NCBI RefSeq assembly: GCF_003611635.1
Contig: NZ_RAVZ01000066.1
Location: 1 to 32,890 of the forward strand
From: Corallococcus terminator
GTDB taxonomy: Bacteria > Myxococcota > Myxococcia > Myxococcales > Myxococcaceae
DNA: 32,890 bases
Reading direction: 5' to 3'
Below the pieces are notes generated by a model. It made no database searches. It was given only the letters and a program-made list of their open reading frames with translations, and was not told the origin of the DNA. Positions 16,859 through 25,356 of the stretch are shown here, one piece after another; the first letter of the stretch is position 1; each line of letters starts with the position of its first letter. The position numbers and the translations under genes are program-made.

Positions 16859-18490
16859 ATGAAGGCATCCGACCTGTTCGTCAAAGCGCTCGAAGCCGAG
16901 GGCGTGCGCAGCGTCTACGGACTTCCCGGCGAGGAGAACCTGGACCTGCTCGAGTCCATGCGCACCGCCGGCATGCGCCTCGTCGTCACGCGCCACGAGC
17001 AGGCGGCCGGGTTCATGGCCGCCACCCACGGACGGCTCACCGGGCGCGCGGGCGTGTGTCTGGCGACGCTGGGGCCCGGGGCCACCAACCTCGTCACCGC
17101 CGCCGCCTACGCGCAGCTTGGCGCCATGCCCATGGTGATGCTCACCGGCCAGAAACCCATCAAGGCCGGCAAGCAGGGTCACTTCCAGATCGTCGATGTC
17201 GTCGGGATGATGCGGCCGCTCACCAAGTCCACCCGCACGCTCGTCTCCGCGGAGCACGTCCCTTCGGCGATTCGCGAGGCCTTCCGCCGCGCGGAGGAGG
17301 AGCGCCCCGGCGCCACCCACCTGGAATTGCCGGAGGACGTTGCACGCGAGTCCACCGACGCCGTGCCCCTGTCGCCCGGTGTCGCGCGCAGGCCCGTGGC
17401 GGATGAGGCGGCCATCGCGCAGGCGGTGGAGACGCTCGCTTCGGCCCGCCGTCCGCTGCTGATGATTGGCGCGGGGGCCAACCGCAAGCTGACGTCGGAG
17501 ATGCTCCGCGCGTTCGTGGACCGCGTGGGCCTGCCCTTCTTCAGCACGCAGATGGGCAAGGGCGTGGTGGATGAAACGCACCCGCTGTGGATGGGCACCG
17601 CGGCGCTGTCCGACGGCGACTTCGTCCACCATGCCATCGAGGCCTCGGACTGCATCCTCAACGTGGGCCATGACGTCATCGAGAAGCCACCGTTCGTCAT
17701 GCGCGATGGTCGCCGCACGGTGATCCACCTGAACTTCTCCTCCGCGGAGGTCGACCCTGTGTACTTCCCGCAGGTGCAGGTGACGGGAGACCTGGCCAAT
17801 GCCGTGTGGCGCATCGCGGAGGGCGTGGGCTCGCGCTCGCACTGGGACTTCACGCCCTTCGAGCGGGCCCGCGCGGGGCTCGACGCGCAGTTCGTGAGCG
17901 GCGCCGCCGACGACCGCTTCCCCATCTACCCCGCGCGGCTCGTCGCGGAGGTGCGCCGCGCCATGCCGGATGACGGCGTCGTGTGCCTGGACAACGGCAT
18001 GTACAAGCTCTGGTTCGCCCGTTACTACCGCTGCCGTCGGCCCAACACGCTGCTGCTCGACAACGCGCTCGCGACGATGGGCGCGGGCCTGCCGTCCGCC
18101 ATCGCCGCGAAGCTCGTCCACCCCCGGCGCAAGGTGGTGGCCGTCTGTGGTGACGGTGGGTTCATGATGAACTCGCAGGAGCTGGAGACGGCGGTGCGCC
18201 TGAAGCTCGACCTGACGGTGGTCGTGGTGCGCGACGACGGCTACGGGATGATCCGCTGGAAGCAGGGGGAGATGGGCCTGCCCGACTTCGGGATGACGTT
18301 GGGCAACCCGGACTTCGTCCGCTACGCGGAGGCGTACGGCGCGCGAGGACACCGCCCGACGAGCGCCACCGAGTTCGGCGCCACGCTCTCGCGCTGCCTG
18401 GAGTCGGGTGGCGTGCACGTCATCGATCTGCCCATCGACTACACGGACACCGCGCGGGCGCTCGGTGCCGGCGCGCTGATGGAGTCGTGA
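16859..18490 (+). CDS. Acetolactate-synthase-like ThDP-dependent enzyme
   Basis: A 543-residue enzyme of the acetohydroxyacid synthase/pyruvate-decarboxylase-like superfamily. The ATG at 16859 follows AAGGAGAGAGGG. The N-terminal PYR domain has the cofactor-activating Glu47 in TRHEQAAGFMA and the CLATLGPGATNL loop; the middle domain runs about 190-330; the C-terminal PP domain carries GDGGFMMN (residues 431-438) and ends the ThDP motif at VVVVRDDGYGMI. The Asp at 459 stands where biosynthetic enzymes have Asn, as in catabolic acetolactate synthases. No small regulatory subunit (IlvN) is adjacent; instead an aldehyde dehydrogenase follows 3 bases later. This fits either a stand-alone catabolic acetolactate synthase or a 2-oxoacid decarboxylase/carboligase whose aldehyde product is oxidised by its partner. 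I favour the second, by context only. Confidence 0.88.
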   Translation: MKASDLFVKALEAEGVRSVYGLPGEENLDLLESMRTAGMRLVVTRHEQAAGFMAATHGRLTGRAGVCLATLGPGATNLVTAAAYAQLGAMPMVMLTGQKPIKAGKQGHFQIVDVVGMMRPLTKSTRTLVSAEHVPSAIREAFRRAEEERPGATHLELPEDVARESTDAVPLSPGVARRPVADEAAIAQAVETLASARRPLLMIGAGANRKLTSEMLRAFVDRVGLPFFSTQMGKGVVDETHPLWMGTAALSDGDFVHHAIEASDCILNVGHDVIEKPPFVMRDGRRTVIHLNFSSAEVDPVYFPQVQVTGDLANAVWRIAEGVGSRSHWDFTPFERARAGLDAQFVSGAADDRFPIYPARLVAEVRRAMPDDGVVCLDNGMYKLWFARYYRCRRPNTLLLDNALATMGAGLPSAIAAKLVHPRRKVVAVCGDGGFMMNSQELETAVRLKLDLTVVVVRDDGYGMIRWKQGEMGLPDFGMTLGNPDFVRYAEAYGARGHRPTSATEFGATLSRCLESGGVHVIDLPIDYTDTARALGAGALMES

Positions 18491-18493
18491 GCC

Positions 18494-19957
18494 ATGGGCA
18501 CTCAAGTGAAAGTGGGGAACACCATGCTGGCTGAGCGCTACCCGTACTACCTGGCCAACCGACCGAGGCAGCCCAACGCGGAGCTGGCCGTCACCGACAA
18601 GTACTCGGGGGAGGTCGTCACGCACGTGGCCGTCGCCGACGCGGCCGCCGTGGAGGAGGCCATCGCCGCCGCGGTGCGCGTGGCGGGGCCCCTGCGGAAG
18701 ATGGCGCCCTACGCCCGGCAGGCGGTGCTGGAGCACTGCGTGCGCCGCTTCCAGGAGCGGGCGGAGGAGTTCGCGCTCGCCCTCTGCATCGAGGCGGGCA
18801 AGCCGCTGCGCGACGCGCGGGCGGAGGTCACCCGCCTCATCGAGACCTTCAAGGCGGCAGCGGAGGAGGCCGTGCGCGGCGGGGGCGAGGTCCTCAACCT
18901 GGAGGTGTCCCAGCGCACGGAGGGCTACCGGGGCTTCACCCAGCGCGTGCCGGTGGGGCCGTGCTCCTTCATCACGCCGTTCAACTTCCCGCTCAATCTG
19001 GTGGCGCACAAGGTGGCCCCCGCCATCGCCGCCGGCTGCCCCTTCGTCCTCAAGCCGTCGGACCGCACGCCAGTGAGCGCGCTGCTCATGGCGGAGGTGC
19101 TCGCGGAGACTGCGTTGCCCGAAGGCGCCTTCTCGGTGTTGCCCGCGCGCCTGGAAGACGTAGGTCCCTTCATCGAGGATGACCGGTTGAAGCTGTTGTC
19201 GTTCACCGGCTCGGAGAAGGTGGGGTGGGACCTGAAGGCGCGCGCCGGTCGCAAGAAGGTGGTGCTGGAGTTGGGCGGCAACGCGGCCTGCGTGGTGGAC
19301 GCGGATCAGGGCGAGCGCCTGGACTTCGTCGCGGACCGCATCGCTCAGGGCGCCTTCTTCCAGGCAGGGCAGAGCTGCATCTCGGTGCAGCGCGTGCTCG
19401 CGCACGAATCGCTGTACGACGCGCTGCGGGAGCGGCTCGTCGCGAGGGCCCGGGCCCTGCGCGCGGGCAACCCCCGGGATGAGTCCACCACGCTCGGGCC
19501 GCTGATCGACGAGCCCGCGGCGCGGCGGCTGGAGGGATGGATTCAACAGGCCGTGGAGCGCGGAGCCCGGGTGCTGACCGGAGGAGGGCGGCGCGGTGCA
19601 TTGCTGGAGGCCACCGTGCTGGAGGGCGTCCCCGAGGACGCGTCGCTGTGCGTGGAGGAGGCCTTCGGGCCCGTCGTGCTGCTCCAGCCGTTCCGCGACT
19701 TCGACGAGGCATTGCGCCGGGTGAATGACAGCCGCTACGGCCTTCAGGCGGGCCTCTTCACGCAGGACCTGTCGCGGGCGATGCGGGCGTGGGACGAGCT
19801 GGAGGTGGGCGGTGTCGTCGTCGGTGACGTGCCGAGCTTCCGGGTCGACACCATGCCGTACGGCGGGGTGAAGGGCTCCGGGCTGGGACGCGAGGGCGTG
19901 AAGTACGCCATGGAGGACATGACGGAGCTGCGGCTGCTGGTGCTCCGTCACGGGTGA
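18494..19957 (+). CDS. NAD(P)-dependent aldehyde dehydrogenase
   Basis: A 487-residue ALDH-superfamily enzyme (PF00171). All catalytic residues are visible: PFNFP with Asn164, LKPSDRTP for the coenzyme Lys, FTGSEKVG, general base Glu259 in LELGGN and nucleophile Cys295 in AGQSCIS, then EEAFGPVV near the end. The sequence is closest in feel to lactaldehyde/succinate-semialdehyde/GapN-like groups (YGLQAGLFTQD, GGVKGSGLGREG), so the substrate may be a small hydroxy- or oxo-aldehyde. It begins 3 bases after the stop of the ThDP enzyme, with GGAG inside that gene's last codons as ribosome binding site, so the two are one operon and probably consecutive steps: 2-oxoacid to aldehyde to acid. Confidence 0.92.
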   Translation: MGTQVKVGNTMLAERYPYYLANRPRQPNAELAVTDKYSGEVVTHVAVADAAAVEEAIAAAVRVAGPLRKMAPYARQAVLEHCVRRFQERAEEFALALCIEAGKPLRDARAEVTRLIETFKAAAEEAVRGGGEVLNLEVSQRTEGYRGFTQRVPVGPCSFITPFNFPLNLVAHKVAPAIAAGCPFVLKPSDRTPVSALLMAEVLAETALPEGAFSVLPARLEDVGPFIEDDRLKLLSFTGSEKVGWDLKARAGRKKVVLELGGNAACVVDADQGERLDFVADRIAQGAFFQAGQSCISVQRVLAHESLYDALRERLVARARALRAGNPRDESTTLGPLIDEPAARRLEGWIQQAVERGARVLTGGGRRGALLEATVLEGVPEDASLCVEEAFGPVVLLQPFRDFDEALRRVNDSRYGLQAGLFTQDLSRAMRAWDELEVGGVVVGDVPSFRVDTMPYGGVKGSGLGREGVKYAMEDMTELRLLVLRHG

Positions 19958-19972
19958 GGCGTCCGGAAGGGG

Positions 19973-19993
19973 TGCCCCGTCACGCGCGGGGCA
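19973..19993 (+). terminator. Hairpin after the aldehyde dehydrogenase gene
   Basis: TGCCCCG at 19973-19979 pairs with CGGGGCA at 19987-19993 around a 7-base loop, 15 bases past the stop. No T-run follows. Confidence 0.4.
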
Positions 19994-20083
19994 TGAGCCG
20001 GCCCTGCGTGAGTGTCAGGGCGCGGCGCGGCGGGCGTCCCCTGGGGCGTGCCGGGCTTTCCCCGGTCCGCCTATAAGGGTTCC

Positions 20084-23000
20084 ATGCCTCAGCCCCAACC
20101 GGTCGAGCTCACCCCGCGTCGTCGCCGCGCGCTCCTCGTGCAGCGGCTCCTCACCGAGCGGCTGGCCCCCGAGGAGCTTCGCGCCCTGCTCGCCGCGTCC
20201 GAGCCGGAAGAGGTCCACGCGGCGCTGCTGCACCTGAGGCGCCGCCTGGAGCGGCTGGAGGGTGGTGACACGCCCGCGTCCCTGGTGGAGGCGCTTCCGG
20301 CGTCCCTCGGTGCATGCGCTCCCGAGTCGCAGGTGCTCCTCGCGGAGCTGGCCCGTTTGCTACCTCCGGAGGTTCCCCTGGCGAGGCTGAAGTCGCTGGC
20401 GGAGGGCAGGGGGCCGCTCCCCGTTGACGCGGAGGCGGAGTGGCTCGTCACGGAGGTGCTTCGCGAGCCCGCGAAGCTGGCCGTCGTGCCGGGGGGCGCA
20501 CTGCTGTTGCATGCCGTGCAGCGACTCTCCCCGACCGATGCGGCCGACGCGGAGGCGCTGGTCGACGCGCTGTGCAATCACCTGGACCCGGAGGTCCAGC
20601 TCGAGGGGTTCCGCCACCTGGGCGGGGCGCTCGGCCTGGGACTCGTCACGGTGAAGCATGCGCTGGCGGTGGCGGTTCGCGCGCTCGAAGCCCCGGACGC
20701 GCGGGTGGCGCTCCAGGCCGCAGAGCTGCTCGCCGAACCCTGGGCGGCGAGGCCCGAACTGGCTCCTTCCCTCGGTTCGCTCCAGAACCTGATGGAGCGC
20801 TCGGAGCGACTGGCCCTCGCTTCGCTGCGCATCCTCGCCCGTCGAGGCGACGCCGCCGCGCTGCGGCTCGTGCTGGAGGACGGCCGGCGAGCGCTCCCGG
20901 TGCGACGTGAGGCCATGGCCCTGCTGGCGCCGTTCGCGAGCCATGCGGAGTCGCGGCTGTCGCTCCAGCTCTCGCTCGAGGATCCGCTCCTCTTCGGCCC
21001 CACGTGCGCGGGGTTGCTCCAGACGCTCTACCGGCGGGGCGTGCGGTGCGAGCCGGACGACGTTCCCCTGGTGCGCGAGCTGTTCCTCTCCAGCCCGGAG
21101 ATCGCGCCCGAGGTCATCGCGGAGGTGTTGAGTCTCCGGCAGCGTGAATACGTCGAACCGCTGTGGACGCTGTCCGCCACGGACGCGGACTTCACCCGGC
21201 ACCTCGCGCTCCTGCGGGAGCTGGACGGTCCGGAGGCGCTCGACCTGCTCCGCGCGCTGCTCGTCCGGCCCGAAGCGCGCGCGCTCCGGCCGGAGGTCAT
21301 CGATGCGCTCGGACACCAGGGACACGAGGCCGCGGAGGAGGACCTCCTCGCCTGTTTCGATGCCGAACCCTGGGCCTGCCTCGATGCGCTTCGCCACCTG
21401 GGCGGCGCGCTCACCGTGGCGTTCCTTCGTGCCCACCCGGGCCTGGCTGATTGCGCCTGGCGCGAAGAAGCGCTCGCCCTGCTGGCGGCGCTTGAGGACA
21501 CACCCACGCCCATGCCCTCGCCCGTGGAAGGTGAGCCGAGCCGTGCGGTGCTCGCGAGCCTTCAGCTCGGCTACGACGACGCGTCCTTCTCCGAGGTCTC
21601 CCGCATCGCGCTCCAGACGCAGCATCCGCTGCGACTCCAGGCCATCGGCCAGCTCGGCCATGAAACCCGGCGGCGTGCACTCGAACCGCTGGGGGAGCTG
21701 TTGCTCGATGCGGACGAGGACGTCCGGTCCGCGGCGCAGCAGGCCGTCGCACAGGTAGGGCGTGGGCTTCAGGCCCGTGGCCGCTTGCGTCCGGACCGGC
21801 GGTCCGCCCCCGTATCGGAAGACGAAGCCGGCGCACGGATCCTCACGGAGTGTCTGCTCGACCTGCTCCAGCGGCGGGACCTGAGCGACGCGCAGCTCGA
21901 AAGGGTGCTGGGGCAGCTCGTCGGCCGGAAGCATCCCGCGCTCGCGCGGCGGCTGCGGCGCTTGCTCCGCCATGAGGGCGTGCAGGTGCGGAAGCTCGTG
22001 CTGGAGTGCCTCGCGCACTCTGGAGACTCGAGGGCCGTGGCGTGGCTGGTGCCCTTCGCGCGTTCGGAGGACATCTATCGCCTGCGGCAGGCGCTCAGTG
22101 GCCTCGGGGTGTTCAAGGTGGAGTGGGCCGTGCCGCTCCTCGCGGCGGGGCTCGCGCACCCCAACATGAACATCAAGAAGACCGCCGCCGAAGCGCTCGC
22201 CAACGCGGGCCCTGGCTGGCCTGCGCCCATCGGGTTGATGCTGGGTTGGCTCCGGCGCCACGACAACCCGGGCCTGCGCGAGTCCCTCGTCCGTGCGCTG
22301 CGTGCCGCCTGCGGACGGGGCTATGTTGCGACCGTGCTCGATACGCTCGAGGACGCTGACACGCCTCGTGAGCAGGAACTGCTGTGCGAGCTGCTCTCCG
22401 GCGAGCTGTCGCCCCATGCGCTCGTCTCACTCCTTCGGCGTGGGACACGCTCCGCGAAGGTGCTGAACGATGCGGTCCATGGCGGAGTCCTCCTGCTTTC
22501 GTCGCAGGCGCGCGATGCGCTGGACGTGCTGCTGCGACGCCATGGCCTGTCGCAGTGGATTCCCGCCACGTCCGACGACCCCGTGCAGGCGAGGCTGCTC
22601 CGGGAGCGGCGGTTGGATGCGGACCTCGCGTGGATGGATGACGCGCTGTCGTCTGGGGACGCGGCCCTGCTCGAAGCCTCGGAGGAGGAGTTCACGAAGC
22701 GGCTCGCGGCGGCGGCCAGCGCGGGCCTCACGGACACGCGAGCGGCCGTCCTCAAGCGGCACCTCGATGGGATTCGCGGTCTGCTGGACAGCCCCAGGCA
22801 TTCCTTGCGGCGACTGGCCCTGAACCTGCTGACGGCGCTCTCCGGACGGTTGTCCGAGCCCGAGCGGGTGGGGGCGCTCGCGGAGGTCCGACGCGCATGG
22901 ACGGGGAAGCGCATCGAGCCTCACGAGGCCCTTGGCGTCCTGTACCGGTTGGGGGCCGTGCCTTCGCTGGAGGAGGCACGGATGGCTTCCTCGCTCCCGG

Positions 23001-24826
23001 ATGAGCGCGTGGCGCTCTGGGGGACGGAGCGGCGCATCCTCGCGGGGGAGTTGTCCGGCCCGCGATTGATGGAGGCGCTGAACCAGGCACGCTCGCCTTC
23101 GGTGCGGCGGTTCCTCGTTCCGTATGCGCTGCGAGAAGTGCCGCCGCTCCAGGTGCTGGCCGCCGTGGCGCGAGGGCCGCACGGGGACCTGTTGGAACTC
23201 GTCCGCGATGCGTGGGACGCACGCGTGCCGGAAGATGCGTTGCTCGCGGAGCTTGCCCAGGCTGCCGTGTCCGCGACGTCCACGCAGGCGGGAGCGCTCG
23301 TGCGGTGGATGGCGGCGGTCGGAACGGAGGCGGCCCGCGCGGCCCTGCGGCGACTCGCGCGCCACCATGAACGGGGGCTCGCCCTCGCGGCGTTCGCGGC
23401 GCTGGGGACGCCCACTTCGGCGGAGGACGAAGCGCTGCTCGTCGACCTGCTGTCCCATGCCCACGTCGAGCTCCGCCGACAGGCCGCGTGGCATCTCTGG
23501 CGGGTGCGGGGACTGCCTCGTCTCCAATCTCTGCTCGACATCATCGGCGAGGCGCAGCCGCTCCGGTGGCTCCCTCCGTGGGCCGTGGACCGGCAGGATC
23601 TGGAAGCACTGCGTGCGATGCTCGGCTCCCTCGAAGCCCCGGGCTCCGATGCGGAGAAGTTGGAAGGGGACGTCTGGCTGGAGTCGCTGCTGGAGTTGCT
23701 CGGCGGGCTCGTTTCGGAGCGGCGCCTGATGCCCCCCCTGGTCCTGCTCCTGCTGGACGTGTGGCGGATGGGCCGGGGTCGGTCGGTGACGATGGCGGCG
23801 GACAGGCTGCGCTGGCTCCCGGCGGCCCGCGTGTTGCCCTTCGTCCTCCCGATGCTTCGAGAAGGCGACACCGCGGCGCTTGAAATCCTCCCGGGCGACA
23901 CGGTGTGGGGACCCGAGTTGATGGGGATGTTCCTCAAGGCGCGGGGCCTGGCGCGAACGCACTTCCTGGAGTGGCTCCAGCGAGTGGGCACCGTGCAGGG
24001 CCGCGATGGCCGGAGACTGGAGGATGCGCTCTTGCGCATCGTCCACGAGGACGACGGTCATCGCGAGGCGGCGTTGCAGGTCCTCGGAGGCCGCGCCTCC
24101 TGGGGGAGCCGCGAAGACGCCTTCCGCCTGGCGGACGGGCTCATCGAAATCGTGAACCGGAAGGACGACGCCCAGGCCCTGGCCACGATGTCGCGAGGGC
24201 TCGAACGGCAGGGCCCGGAGGTGCGGAGCGCGCTGCTCGCGCGGGTCACCACGCCAGCGCTGCGGACGGAGGTCGTCACCGCGCTCGCGCTCCTCGTCCT
24301 GGAGGATCCGTCGCTCGAAAAGAAGCTCCCGGCCGAGCTGATGCGCGACGTGGAGCGGAGGCTGGAGGCGCTGGCCTGGGAAGTCCCCGAGCCGGAAGCG
24401 AAGGCGATGAAGTGGATGGTGCTCCGGCGTGCACCTCACGTCGTCGAACGACTGACGGGGCTGCTCGCCCACCGGAAGTCCTCGGTGCGCCTGCATGCGC
24501 ACCGGCTGCTGAAGGACCAGGTGTCACGGGAGTCGTATCTGGAGCTGACCCGCGAATTGCTCAAGGATGCGGAGGCCGGAAACGTCGTCCGGGCCGTCCG
24601 GACGCTCACGTTCGGAGGGCACCTGCCAGCGGTGGCGGAGGTGGCGGCGCTGCTGCCTGACCGCCGCAATGCGGTGGCGCGTGCGGCCTGGGATGGATTG
24701 CTCGTCATGGGCGAGGCCGCGTTGCCCGTCCTCCGAGGCGAGCTGGCCCATGCCCGCCCGGACCGCCGCGCGCTGCTCGCCCAGGTCATCTCGAGCCTGG
24801 AGCAGGGGCGCCCGTTCTCGCGGTGA
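20084..24826 (+). CDS. Giant HEAT-repeat protein
   Basis: A 1580-residue, all-helical, soluble protein with no signal peptide or membrane segment. The ATG at 20084 is chosen because AAGGG precedes it and the coding pattern begins there (MPQPQPVELTPRRRR); the frame is open back to 20012. Dozens of helix pairs of 30-40 residues with the HEAT signature are seen along the length, for example ADEDVRSAAQQAVAQVG, HEGVQVRKLVLECLAHSGD, AHPNMNIKKTAAEALANAG and RKSSVRLHAHRLLKDQ. Ala/Leu/Arg/Glu make up most of the protein and no catalytic motif stands out. Such solenoids act as scaffolds for protein partners. It follows the aldehyde dehydrogenase by 126 bases with a hairpin in between, so it is probably a separate unit. 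TATAAG at 20072-20077, six bases before the ATG, could be a -10 box for a very short leader. Partner unknown. Confidence 0.88.
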   Translation: MPQPQPVELTPRRRRALLVQRLLTERLAPEELRALLAASEPEEVHAALLHLRRRLERLEGGDTPASLVEALPASLGACAPESQVLLAELARLLPPEVPLARLKSLAEGRGPLPVDAEAEWLVTEVLREPAKLAVVPGGALLLHAVQRLSPTDAADAEALVDALCNHLDPEVQLEGFRHLGGALGLGLVTVKHALAVAVRALEAPDARVALQAAELLAEPWAARPELAPSLGSLQNLMERSERLALASLRILARRGDAAALRLVLEDGRRALPVRREAMALLAPFASHAESRLSLQLSLEDPLLFGPTCAGLLQTLYRRGVRCEPDDVPLVRELFLSSPEIAPEVIAEVLSLRQREYVEPLWTLSATDADFTRHLALLRELDGPEALDLLRALLVRPEARALRPEVIDALGHQGHEAAEEDLLACFDAEPWACLDALRHLGGALTVAFLRAHPGLADCAWREEALALLAALEDTPTPMPSPVEGEPSRAVLASLQLGYDDASFSEVSRIALQTQHPLRLQAIGQLGHETRRRALEPLGELLLDADEDVRSAAQQAVAQVGRGLQARGRLRPDRRSAPVSEDEAGARILTECLLDLLQRRDLSDAQLERVLGQLVGRKHPALARRLRRLLRHEGVQVRKLVLECLAHSGDSRAVAWLVPFARSEDIYRLRQALSGLGVFKVEWAVPLLAAGLAHPNMNIKKTAAEALANAGPGWPAPIGLMLGWLRRHDNPGLRESLVRALRAACGRGYVATVLDTLEDADTPREQELLCELLSGELSPHALVSLLRRGTRSAKVLNDAVHGGVLLLSSQARDALDVLLRRHGLSQWIPATSDDPVQARLLRERRLDADLAWMDDALSSGDAALLEASEEEFTKRLAAAASAGLTDTRAAVLKRHLDGIRGLLDSPRHSLRRLALNLLTALSGRLSEPERVGALAEVRRAWTGKRIEPHEALGVLYRLGAVPSLEEARMASSLPDERVALWGTERRILAGELSGPRLMEALNQARSPSVRRFLVPYALREVPPLQVLAAVARGPHGDLLELVRDAWDARVPEDALLAELAQAAVSATSTQAGALVRWMAAVGTEAARAALRRLARHHERGLALAAFAALGTPTSAEDEALLVDLLSHAHVELRRQAAWHLWRVRGLPRLQSLLDIIGEAQPLRWLPPWAVDRQDLEALRAMLGSLEAPGSDAEKLEGDVWLESLLELLGGLVSERRLMPPLVLLLLDVWRMGRGRSVTMAADRLRWLPAARVLPFVLPMLREGDTAALEILPGDTVWGPELMGMFLKARGLARTHFLEWLQRVGTVQGRDGRRLEDALLRIVHEDDGHREAALQVLGGRASWGSREDAFRLADGLIEIVNRKDDAQALATMSRGLERQGPEVRSALLARVTTPALRTEVVTALALLVLEDPSLEKKLPAELMRDVERRLEALAWEVPEPEAKAMKWMVLRRAPHVVERLTGLLAHRKSSVRLHAHRLLKDQVSRESYLELTRELLKDAEAGNVVRAVRTLTFGGHLPAVAEVAALLPDRRNAVARAAWDGLLVMGEAALPVLRGELAHARPDRRALLAQVISSLEQGRPFSR

Positions 24827-24945
24827 TGTTCAGCAGGGACCTTGCCGCACACGTCACGGGTTGAATATCCCGTCACCCCTCACGTAGATGGGGCCGTGCG
24901 GCGCCAGACCCGGCCCGCACCTCGTCTCAGGGAGAATCAACTCGT

Positions 24946-25317
24946 ATGAACAGGAAGCTCGGCGCGGCAGTGTTCATGATGGCGGCGTGCACCTTCGGCC
25001 CGATGACGGCCGCCGCGCAGGAGGACTCGGAGGCAGAGGCCACCATCGATGTCACCGGCTCGGGCGAGACCTCGACCCACGAGTGCAAGCCGGGCAGCAC
25101 GGTGGAGATCACCGGTGCGTCGAACAACGTCACGCTCACCGGCGAGTGCAAGAGCGTCACCGTGAACGGCTCCAGCAACGTCGTGAAGGTGGAGGCCACT
25201 CGCGCCATCGACGTGACGGGGATGTCCAACTCCGTCACCTGGAAGCGTGTCATCGGCAAGTCGAAGCCGAAGGTCAGCCATACCGGCATGGGCAACAAGA
25301 TCGCCCAGGCGAAGTAA
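24946..25317 (+). CDS. Secreted DUF3060 protein
   Basis: A 123-residue exported protein. AGGGAG precedes the ATG at 24946. Residues 1-24 are a signal peptide (MNRKLGAAVFMMAACTFGPM then TAAAQ, cleavage after AAA likely). The rest repeats short strands of the form V-x-I/V-x-G-x-S/N-N-x-V (STVEITGASNNVTL, KSVTVNGSSNVVKV, RAIDVTGMSNSVTW), the pattern of DUF3060, a small right-handed beta-helix-like domain. Cys47 and Cys68 could form a disulfide. Function of the family is not known. A TTGAAT at 24861 and TAGATG at 24885 could form a weak promoter. The gene ends in a strong hairpin shared with the converging LysR gene. Confidence 0.82.
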   Translation: MNRKLGAAVFMMAACTFGPMTAAAQEDSEAEATIDVTGSGETSTHECKPGSTVEITGASNNVTLTGECKSVTVNGSSNVVKVEATRAIDVTGMSNSVTWKRVIGKSKPKVSHTGMGNKIAQAK

Positions 25318-25327
25318 TGCCCTGGGG

Positions 25328-25356
25328 CGACGCGTGACCCCGCCGGTCACGCGTCG
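25328..25356. terminator. Strong bidirectional hairpin between convergent genes
   Basis: A perfect 12-bp stem (CGACGCGTGACC at 25328-25339 against GGTCACGCGTCG at 25345-25356) with a 5-base loop starts 11 bases past the DUF3060 stop codon and covers the stop codon of the converging LysR gene. It should end transcription from both sides, although no T-run is present. Confidence 0.6.

Noticed and set aside
16763-19951. Open minus-strand frame of over 1000 codons antisense to the ThDP enzyme and aldehyde dehydrogenase genes
   Set aside because: Its His/Arg/Ala-rich translation has no family likeness and it mirrors two strong plus-strand enzymes; long antisense frames are expected in high-GC3 DNA.
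20360-24502. Two long minus-strand frames (685 and 691 codons) within the HEAT-repeat gene
   Set aside because: They are the complement of GC3-biased HEAT repeats and lack protein-like pattern.
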